Shown here: positions 1-4,838 of the stretch, piece after piece
Position numbering within the stretch: the first letter of the stretch is position 1
How the letters are laid out: each line of letters opens with the position of its first letter
Source: Flavobacterium sp.
GTDB lineage: Bacteria; Bacteroidota; Bacteroidia; Flavobacteriales; Flavobacteriaceae
Direction of reading: 5' to 3'
DNA: 5,381 nt
Assembly: GCA_004296145.1 (NCBI GenBank)
Contig: SEBM01000293.1
Location: 1 to 5,381 of the forward strand
Position numbers and translations under genes: made by a program
Notes under the pieces: generated by a model
Told to the model about the DNA's origin: nothing
What the model saw: the letters and a program-made list of their open reading frames with translations, nothing else
The model's database searches: none

Positions 1-266
1 AAACAATTAAGTGTAGTGGTAAAATAATTGACGATCAATTTGTGATATATTTTTCTGATAATGGCATTGGGATTTCAAAAGATAAGTGGAAAAAAGTTTT
101 TGAAATTTACTACACATCTACCGCTGAACAAGGAGGAGCTGGACTTGGACTTTTCATAGTTAAGACAAGGATTGAGGCACTACATGGCAATGTTGAAATT
201 ATTGATAGCGAATTTGGTGATCGCGGTGCCACATTTAAAATTACTCTTCCATTTAAAAAAAGTTAA
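1..266 (+). CDS. Sensor histidine kinase, C-terminal HATPase_c end (5' partial)
   Basis: This is the last 87 codons of a gene that begins upstream of the window; the frame is open from base 3 with no stop. A GTG at 42 lies inside the ATPase fold, before the first ATP-binding box, so it is not a believable start. Visible GHKL/HATPase_c motifs are the G1 box DNGIG (fragment residues 19-23), an F-box-like VFEIYYTS (32-39) and the G2 box GGAGLGLFIVK (44-54), followed by the closing beta strands ending in TLPF. In this family the domain binds ATP and phosphorylates a histidine in an upstream dimerisation helix, which then feeds a receiver aspartate. That His-box and any sensor domain lie outside the window, so kinase activity rather than another GHKL role is inferred. 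The gene stops three bases before the receiver-like gene, which is its likely partner. Confidence 0.9.
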   Translation, partial: TIKCSGKIIDDQFVIYFSDNGIGISKDKWKKVFEIYYTSTAEQGGAGLGLFIVKTRIEALHGNVEIIDSEFGDRGATFKITLPFKKS

Positions 267-269
267 AAA

Positions 270-890
270 ATGATTCCATCTCCAACTAAAATTGTTGTTA
301 TTCATGATACCTTAAAGTACAACGATCCATTAATTGTTGAACTTATTGATGCACATGGTGAAGAAAACGTTACTCTAATTGAGCATTCTGATGAAGGACT
401 ACAATATGTGTTAAAGAATCGTACTCAAAAAATGATTGTTATTCTCGACTTAGATCTACACGATGACGAGCCGCAAGGGATCGATATTTTCAGGGCAATT
501 AGAAAGGAAACTTCGTTAGTTTACATTATAATTTGGACAGCTAAAGACATAAACAGCTTATCAAAACCTAATTTAGTGGAATTAGTTAATAATGAGTTCC
601 TTTCCTTGGAGCATAGTACAACAGATTATGGACGAGTTCTTCCATTAGTTACAAAAGCTCAACATCAATTAGAAGTCCGTGTTGATACTATTTTAGAGGA
701 ATGGATATCAAATTTAAGTTCGGAAGAAAGAGCAAAACCTTTTATGGTAAGTCATCAAGCTGAATATACGCTTGAAGATCTAATAAAAAGTATTCGTTTA
801 GGAGAAGAATTAGGTAGAAACATTGAAAGGAATATATTAAAACTTGCCGTAAATCTTTTAACAAAGCAAAAGATTCAATTCAATGATTAA
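270..890 (+). CDS. Receiver (REC)-like response regulator with short helical C-terminal region
   Basis: The 206-aa protein begins with a receiver-like fold. Strand 1 is KIVVIHD (7-13), strand 3 is MIVILDLDL (55-63) with D60 as the likely phosphoacceptor, and strand 4 is YIIIWTA (85-91) with the switch Thr at 90. The fold is divergent: the acidic pair after strand 1 is His12-Asp13 rather than Asp-Asp, and no clear strand-5 Lys-Pro is seen near NNEFLSLEHS (107-116). Residues 128-206 look mainly helical and charged, and resemble no DNA-binding output domain I know, so signalling to a protein partner is more likely than promoter binding. ATG 270 follows the kinase stop by three bases, and the 3' end overlaps the peptidase gene by eight. 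This suggests kinase, receiver and peptidase are made together. The REC assignment is fairly sure; the role of the tail is unknown. Confidence 0.75.
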   Translation: MIPSPTKIVVIHDTLKYNDPLIVELIDAHGEENVTLIEHSDEGLQYVLKNRTQKMIVILDLDLHDDEPQGIDIFRAIRKETSLVYIIIWTAKDINSLSKPNLVELVNNEFLSLEHSTTDYGRVLPLVTKAQHQLEVRVDTILEEWISNLSSEERAKPFMVSHQAEYTLEDLIKSIRLGEELGRNIERNILKLAVNLLTKQKIQFND

Positions 891-1512
891 AACATTAATT
901 TCTTACGATGACCAAGATCACTCTCTTGGTTCATACTTTCTTAAAAGTTCTGAAGTATTAAAGGAAAGGGTAAATAATTCACCGATTATACCGCACTATT
1001 TAGATGGTGCTCTTTGCACAATCGATCACATTGAAAAAAGAATTCAAGAATACAATTCAAATAAATTCGTATTTGTAGCTTTTTCACATGGAAGCGATCA
1101 CTGTCTTCATACAAGTAGCGAAGAGTATGTAAACAGCACAAATAGTTCTTCCTTTAAAAATACTTTATTTTACTCGACAGCATGTCATTGTTCAACTAAA
1201 TTAGGACCTACACTTATAGAACAAGGCTGTTATTCGTTTGTCGGATATCGTAAAGAGGTTCTTATACATCCAGATTATCAGGACGATTTCATTGACTGTG
1301 AAATCCATGCGATTGTTGAATTTTTAAATTCTGACGTTTCGATAGGTGAAGCATACAAGAGTATGCACAAAAAATATGACGAGACTATTGTAAGATTAGC
1401 ATCTGGTTCAATAGAGGAAACGATTATAGCATCAACTTTAGCAGATAATCAAACCATATTAACTATCCTTGGTGATCAAAATTTAATGGCGTCTGACTTG
1501 CATAGTGATTAA
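883..1512 (+). CDS. Caspase-like (CHAT/C25-type fold) cysteine peptidase
   Basis: The 209-aa protein carries the two hallmarks of the caspase-haemoglobinase fold. A hydrophobic strand ends in His-Gly (FVFVAFSHG, H69 G70), and a second ends in Ala-Cys (LFYSTACHCS, C101, with C103 close by). A third strand, SFVGYRKE (118-125), follows as in CHAT and gingipain-type peptidases, and then a helical segment with GEAY (155-158) like the usual G-x-x-x-x-EA helix of these families. It is about the size of one catalytic domain, with no added sensor, repeat or membrane segment and no signal peptide, so control probably comes from its partners. ATG 883 lies inside the receiver gene, with an eight-base overlap. 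By analogy with other bacterial caspase-like effectors it may cut a cellular or partner protein on signal; no gasdermin-like target is visible here. The exact family (C14, C25 or CHAT) cannot be decided by eye. Confidence 0.72.
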   Translation: MIKTLISYDDQDHSLGSYFLKSSEVLKERVNNSPIIPHYLDGALCTIDHIEKRIQEYNSNKFVFVAFSHGSDHCLHTSSEEYVNSTNSSSFKNTLFYSTACHCSTKLGPTLIEQGCYSFVGYRKEVLIHPDYQDDFIDCEIHAIVEFLNSDVSIGEAYKSMHKKYDETIVRLASGSIEETIIASTLADNQTILTILGDQNLMASDLHSD

Positions 1513-1520
1513 TTTTATAA

Positions 1521-1890
1521 CTAGAATTTACACTTGCCTACCTAATCTCACGTAAACATGTTCCAACCAAAATGGGAGCTATGTACTTCGGAAATTAGAT
1601 TTATTCGGACGGAGAGTTTTTCGATACTGCACATTTTACCGACAGTCTTGCAAAATACCCTTTTCTGGGAGGTGGCTGTTATCTTTATCAGAAAATGTTG
1701 AAGTGGATTATCACTTTCCAACTATAACGGTTACTAAAATGGCAAAGATGCCTTTAATACCGGTTCTAATACAAATGACAGACAATTTACAGCACATGAG
1801 AAAATAAAGGAAGATGTAAGCATGACCCAGCACGCACCTTATCCTCAGAAACATGAAATCAATCTGCCGCGAAATAAAATGAAGGTCTAA
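1521..1890 (+). pseudogene. dnaE: Decayed 3' end of an error-prone DNA polymerase III alpha subunit gene
   Basis: Three forward-frame pieces join into the C-terminus of a Bacteroidota-type DnaE. Piece one (from 1521) reads HVPTKMGAMYFGN, an in-frame TAG at 1596-1598 where the family usually has Trp, then DGEFFDTAHFTDSLAKYPF and GGGCYL. The frame shifts near 1685-1693 to VEVDYHFPTITVTKMAKMP, and again near 1758-1765 to FTAHEKIKEDVSM, APYPQKHEINLPRNKM and a TAA at 1888-1890. The order and the final LPR-x-x-M ending match what I remember of the polymerase usually encoded with imuA and imuB. Only about the last 120 residues remain, and the catalytic region is absent, so it cannot be functional. 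The remnant begins eight bases after the peptidase stop, so that gap is a likely recombination junction. The match is from memory of the family, not from a search. Confidence 0.82.
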
Positions 1891-1978
1891 AATAATAACT
1901 AAGTAGCGACACAAATCCACGTCAGGGTAGTCTATCATGGATTAATCTGCAAACCTGCTGCCCAATAACATTCCTCTA

Positions 1979-1990
1979 TCTCAATTGAGA
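1979..1990. repeat. 12-bp perfect palindrome
   Basis: TCTCAATTGAGA equals its own reverse complement. It sits in the non-coding stretch between the dnaE remnant and the next promoter. It could be a small operator or a recombination mark. A palindrome of this size is not rare enough to be sure it means anything. Confidence 0.3.
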
Positions 1991-2121
1991 GATGATAACT
2001 TTATTTTCAAAATACGGAAAACCGTAATATTTAGCTGCTCAGATAGTTTAAATTCACGAACAATCTTTTTAAAATGTTCAATATATTGCACATTATAAAG
2101 GGCTTTTTTACTATATTTGAA
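1981..2121 (-). pseudogene. Possible remnant of a minus-strand coding sequence, unrecognised
   Basis: The minus strand is open for 46 codons between a TAA at 2122-2124 and a TGA at 1981-1983. It reads in part KKALYNVQYIEHFKKIVREF followed by KLSEQLNITVFRILK. The composition is amphipathic and protein-like, with many Lys and Glu, unlike a random AT-rich translation, but there is no ATG; the only near-cognate start is an internal GTG. I do not recognise the family. It may be the fragment of a gene destroyed when the flanking modules arrived, like the neighbouring dnaE scar, or it may be chance. Confidence 0.22.
2086..2119 (+). promoter_or_regulatory. Candidate Bacteroidota-type promoter for the 2163-3103 operon
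   Basis: TATATTTG at 2112-2119 fits the Bacteroidota -7 element TAnnTTTG exactly. A TTG at 2086-2088 lies 23 bases upstream, within the usual -33 spacing range. Transcription would start near 2127, giving a leader of about 36 bases before ATG 2163. No Shine-Dalgarno sequence is seen in that leader, as is common in this phylum. Confidence 0.5.
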
Positions 2122-2148
2122 TTATAATTCTTTGTGCATAATAGTAAA
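2107..2148. promoter_or_regulatory. Inverted repeat TTTACTAT / ATAGTAAA, candidate operator
   Basis: TTTACTAT at 2107-2114 and its exact reverse complement ATAGTAAA at 2141-2148 are separated by 26 bases. The first arm overlaps the -7 element and the second lies just past the predicted transcription start, which suits a repressor. A third copy stands upstream of the methyltransferase gene. The XRE protein encoded in this operon is the obvious candidate binder. An eight-base AT-rich word can recur by chance, so this is only a lead. Confidence 0.35.
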
Positions 2149-2162
2149 CAAAATTAAGAATC

Positions 2163-2567
2163 ATGGAAGAAGTTAAAGAAGGGAAAATTGTAAAATTTCA
2201 TACTCCCCTGGCAGATGAAAATCCAAACCAGTTATATGTGGTTTTAGAAGTTATTGAAGACGAAGAAAGATCCAGAGCAAAAATTCAGGCACTTAATACA
2301 GGATTGACTTTTGCTCCGGTCAATACAGTAATATTAACAGACTTACAAGTAGCTGAAGTAGATAATAGTGATCTGATAGGTCATAAAGTAACTATAAATA
2401 AATCAGACTATTCACAAGTCCATGGAAGAGTAATCAACGTCAGTGAACAAAAAACAGAATTAAATTTATCAGTTGCAGAAAGAGGAGTAGAAACAAATGT
2501 TCTGGTTACTGTTGTTGATAATGATGGCATAGAACATTTTGGAACGTTATTCATTGATCAGGAATAA
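2163..2567 (+). CDS. Conserved-type hypothetical protein, probably beta-rich
   Basis: The product is an acidic 134-aa soluble protein with no signal peptide or membrane segment. Two beta-rich halves can be seen. Residues 6-66 run from EGKIVKFHTPLADENPNQLY through charged turns to a TDLQVAEVD strand; residues 70-132 include DLIGHKVTINKSDYSQVHG and end in the strand HFGTLFID. The G-K-I-V-x-F and G-H-K-V-T-I turns resemble small SH3- or KOW-like barrels, but that is only a structural guess. I have the impression of similar proteins in Bacteroidota accessory regions, without a known function. ATG 2163 is chosen because it follows the candidate promoter closely and the open frame is coding-like from there. 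It is the first gene of an operon with the 80-aa protein and the XRE regulator, so a role in the adjacent DNA-modification locus is possible. Confidence 0.75.
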   Translation: MEEVKEGKIVKFHTPLADENPNQLYVVLEVIEDEERSRAKIQALNTGLTFAPVNTVILTDLQVAEVDNSDLIGHKVTINKSDYSQVHGRVINVSEQKTELNLSVAERGVETNVLVTVVDNDGIEHFGTLFIDQE

Positions 2568-2596
2568 ATCATTAATCATTATTTTAAACTATCATC

Positions 2597-2839
2597 ATGA
2601 GCAAAATTATAAACGAAGAAGAAAAGTTACAGCATCCATTCTATAAGCTCATGGAATTGCGCGGTGATGTATTAGAAACTGAATTAAATTCCTGGTCCAG
2701 ATTAGATTTAATAGAATGGCTTTGCTGGAATGACCGTAATGGAGTGTACAGGGACGAAGATTCTTTACAGGAATTTGGTAATACTGTCAGTAAGGAGGAA
2801 GCAGTTGAAATAATCTCCAGACAAATTACAGAAGCATAG
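2597..2839 (+). CDS. Small acidic hypothetical protein
   Basis: The 80-aa protein has an Asp/Glu-rich, mainly helical composition with a Trp-rich centre (SWSRLDLIEWLCWNDRNG, residues 32-49) and a C-terminal helix (KEEAVEIISRQ, 66-76). There is no signal peptide or membrane segment, and I recognise no domain. It starts 29 bases after the 134-aa gene and ends three bases before the XRE gene, so it is very likely co-transcribed with both. Small acidic partners of this kind can bind a regulator or a DNA-acting enzyme, but nothing in the sequence proves that. An overlapping minus-strand frame here is a shadow. Confidence 0.7.
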   Translation: MSKIINEEEKLQHPFYKLMELRGDVLETELNSWSRLDLIEWLCWNDRNGVYRDEDSLQEFGNTVSKEEAVEIISRQITEA

Positions 2840-2842
2840 CAA

Positions 2843-3103
2843 ATGAGTAATAAAAAAGCTAAAGAATCAGATAATAATATGGAATTGCACCTCCATGACT
2901 GCCGGATGAAAATTGGAGAAACCATTCGTGAAATTCGTGAAAAAAAGGGATATAATCAGGAACAGCTGGCCGATATTATGAATGTTAGCAGAACTACAGT
3001 TTCTAAGATCGAAAATGGCAAGTTTAATTTCAGCATAGATTATCTTTCTAAATTCTCATGGTTTCTGGATTTTAATATATCTATAGTTAACAATAAAAAA
3101 TAA
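2843..3103 (+). CDS. XRE-family helix-turn-helix transcriptional regulator
   Basis: The 86-aa protein has a Cro/C1-type HTH domain from about residue 23 to 80. Helix 1 is IGETIREIREKKG (24-36), helices 2 and 3 form the HTH with NQEQLADIMNVSRTTVSKIENG (starting at 38), and SIDYLSKFSWFLDF (64-77) makes the later helices. The first 20 or so residues are polar and less certain. ATG 2843 follows the previous stop by three bases, but Met13 (2879) and Met22 are alternative starts. Controller proteins of this type often tune the timing of restriction-modification or other defence genes, and the cytosine methyltransferase is the next gene. The repeated TTTACTAT motif near both promoters is a plausible binding site. 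Autoregulation is inferred. Confidence 0.88.
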   Translation: MSNKKAKESDNNMELHLHDCRMKIGETIREIREKKGYNQEQLADIMNVSRTTVSKIENGKFNFSIDYLSKFSWFLDFNISIVNNKK

Positions 3104-3134
3104 TGAATGTTTCTTTTACTTAGTTGTGCCTGAG

Positions 3135-3164
3135 TTGAAAAAATTAAGTTAAAAAATACATTTA
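3135..3164 (+). promoter_or_regulatory. Candidate promoter for the methyltransferase gene
   Basis: TTG at 3135-3137 and TACATTTA at 3157-3164 are 19 bases apart, one base away from the Bacteroidota pattern TTG-N19-TAnnTTTG. The leader would be roughly 65 bases and would contain the TTTACTATA motif and the hairpin before ATG 3237. The mismatch in the -7 element keeps this tentative. Confidence 0.35.
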
Positions 3165-3201
3165 CAAGGTGTTTTGAGAATTATTCATTGAGCAAGTCCT
3201 T

Positions 3202-3210
3202 TTTACTATA
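3202..3210 (+). repeat. Third copy of the TTTACTAT motif, upstream of the methyltransferase
   Basis: TTTACTATA here is part of an 11-base match (TTTTTACTATA, 3200-3210) with 2105-2115 at the first promoter. It lies in the 133-base gap before the methyltransferase. A weaker relative, TTTACTTA, occurs at 3115-3122. Shared control by the XRE protein is the suggested meaning. Confidence 0.35.
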
Positions 3211-3213
3211 ATC

Positions 3214-3236
3214 CCACTTCTAAGTGGCCTTTTTTT
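3214..3236 (+). terminator. Terminator-like hairpin and T-tract abutting the methyltransferase ATG
   Basis: CCACT (3214-3218) pairs with AGTGG (3223-3227) around the loop TCTA. Two C and seven T (3230-3236) follow, and the ATG begins at the next base. The stem is only five base pairs, so termination may be weak. It may end transcription from the XRE operon, act as an attenuator for read-through into the methyltransferase, or hide the start codon in a folded leader. Confidence 0.5.
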
Positions 3237-4838
3237 ATGATACACGATAAAATTCCAATAATTGACTTATTTGCCGGACCAGGCGGACTGGGCGAAGGTT
3301 TCTCTTCTGTACTTGACAACGACCAGAGAATTTTTGATATCAAACTTTCAATAGAAAAAGACGAAAACGCACATAAAACCCTGGAATTAAGAGGTTTTTT
3401 CAGAAAATTTACAAGAGGTAAAGCTCCTGTTGAGTACTATGAAATCCTTCAGGAAAAAAATCTTGATAAAAGAGAAAAACTGATTTCAGCATTATATGAA
3501 AAATATCCCGAAGAAGCACACGAGGCTAAAAAAGAAGCGTGGCTCGCTGAATTAGGAAGTGAAAATTATCCATCATCAAAGATCGACAGCAGGATTAAAG
3601 AATCTTTAAATGGCAAAAAAAACTGGCTCCTGATTGGCGGCCCGCCATGTCAGGCATTCTCATTAGTAGGAAGATCAAGGGTCGGAGGAATAGATGATGA
3701 GGATCATCGTGTATATCTTTATAAAGAATATCTGCGGATTATCGCAGTTCACCATCCTACGGTTTTTGTGATGGAGAACGTTAAAGGTCTTTTATCAGCT
3801 AATCTGAATGGAGAAAAAGTATTTGACTGGATTTTAAATGATTTAAGAAATCCTTCGTCTGTATTTAAAGATACTAATGCCCCTAAATATAAAATCTATT
3901 CACTCTCTACTGAACCGCAAAATATTGATGCTTCAGGCAATCCGGCTTATAAAGACGATCGGGATTTTTTAATTCAGTCTGAAAAATTCAGAATACCTCA
4001 GAAAAGACACAGGGTGATATTACTTGGAATAAGAGAGGATGTTGATGTAGTACCCGGAACCCTCACTCAGGGTTTAAAAGAAACAGATCTAAAAAGCATA
4101 ATAGGTGATTTACCAAAATTAAGAAGTGGTTTAGGCAGATCTATAGTTTCAAGTGAAACGGTAAACGGGACAAAGAAAAGAATTTATAAAAATGAAATTG
4201 ATTCAGATTTAAACTGGGAACAAAAAATAAACTCCATGAAGGAGGAAATATTTTCGTGGAAAGAATTTAAAACCAAATTACCACTTGGAAAAGTGAAAAC
4301 CTCTGCTTTCAGCACTGGCTCTGAATACATAAAATGTAATACACCACACATCTCAAATCCATTGTTCGAATGGTATTATGATAAAAATCTGAATGGTGTC
4401 TGTAATCATGAAACAAGATCTCATTTAACAGAAGATTTAAAACGATATCTTTTTGCGGGCATATATGCTGAGAAATTTAAAAGATTTCCCAGATTAATGG
4501 ATTATGAAACATATGGCGCCGAATTAATGCCAGATCATGTTAATGCTCTGAGCGGGAAATTCGCGGACAGATTCAGAGTACAGATGCCCGACTGTGCAGC
4601 TACAACTGTAACGAGTCATATCTCCAAAGACGGACATTATTTTATACATTATGATACAGATCAGTGCAGAAGCCTGACTGTGAGAGAAGCAGCAAGAATC
4701 CAGACATTTCCTGATAATTATTTGTTTTGTGGCCCGAGGACAGCTCAGTACCATCAGGTTGGTAATGCTGTACCACCATATCTGGCTTATCAGATTGCAA
4801 AAATAGTTACTAATATTTTTAATCCGTATATAGTATGA
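3237..4838 (+). CDS. DNA (cytosine-5) methyltransferase
   Basis: The 533-aa enzyme transfers a methyl group from S-adenosylmethionine to C5 of cytosine in a specific DNA site. The family motifs appear in order: motif I DLFAGPGGLGEGF (10-22), motif IV GGPPCQAFS with catalytic C138, motif VI MENV with E180, motif VIII QKRHRV (255-260), motif IX RSLTVREAARIQTFPDNY (from 478) and motif X QVGNAVPP (507-514). Motif I starts ten residues after ATG 3237, so this start is firm even though no ribosome site is seen. The protein is longer than the usual 330-420 residues. There is an extra charged helical segment between motifs I and IV (about 50-120) and a large target-recognition region (about 265-475). 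The target sequence cannot be predicted. It follows the XRE regulator and overlaps the next gene by four bases, pointing to a restriction or DISARM-type locus. A solitary methyltransferase is less likely given that overlap. Confidence 0.96.
   Translation: MIHDKIPIIDLFAGPGGLGEGFSSVLDNDQRIFDIKLSIEKDENAHKTLELRGFFRKFTRGKAPVEYYEILQEKNLDKREKLISALYEKYPEEAHEAKKEAWLAELGSENYPSSKIDSRIKESLNGKKNWLLIGGPPCQAFSLVGRSRVGGIDDEDHRVYLYKEYLRIIAVHHPTVFVMENVKGLLSANLNGEKVFDWILNDLRNPSSVFKDTNAPKYKIYSLSTEPQNIDASGNPAYKDDRDFLIQSEKFRIPQKRHRVILLGIREDVDVVPGTLTQGLKETDLKSIIGDLPKLRSGLGRSIVSSETVNGTKKRIYKNEIDSDLNWEQKINSMKEEIFSWKEFKTKLPLGKVKTSAFSTGSEYIKCNTPHISNPLFEWYYDKNLNGVCNHETRSHLTEDLKRYLFAGIYAEKFKRFPRLMDYETYGAELMPDHVNALSGKFADRFRVQMPDCAATTVTSHISKDGHYFIHYDTDQCRSLTVREAARIQTFPDNYLFCGPRTAQYHQVGNAVPPYLAYQIAKIVTNIFNPYIV

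Noticed and set aside
42..266. A complete 74-aa protein starting at GTG 42
   Set aside because: The frame is open upstream to the window edge, and GTG 42 falls inside the ATPase fold just before the DNGIG box. It is the tail of a longer kinase.
1558..1701. Short plus-strand ORF starting at ATG 1558 (about 47 codons)
   Set aside because: It is a different frame across the dnaE remnant and its translation resembles no protein. The family match is in the other two frames here.
1711..1938. Minus-strand 75-codon open frame with a hydrophobic, Ile/Phe/Cys-rich translation
   Set aside because: It lies opposite the dnaE remnant, whose plus-strand pieces give a family match. The hydrophobic translation is the expected shadow of that sequence.
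1891..2162. Possible tRNA, small RNA or CRISPR repeat in the gap before the second operon
   Set aside because: No cloverleaf, no regularly spaced repeats and no strong hairpin were found; only the palindrome, the minus-strand fragment and the promoter elements stand out.
2641..2925. Minus-strand 94-codon open frame
   Set aside because: It runs antisense across the 80-aa gene and the start of the XRE gene. Its Ser/Leu-rich translation shows no domain.
4524..4754. Minus-strand 76-codon open frame
   Set aside because: It is antisense to conserved motifs IX and X of the methyltransferase, so it is a shadow.
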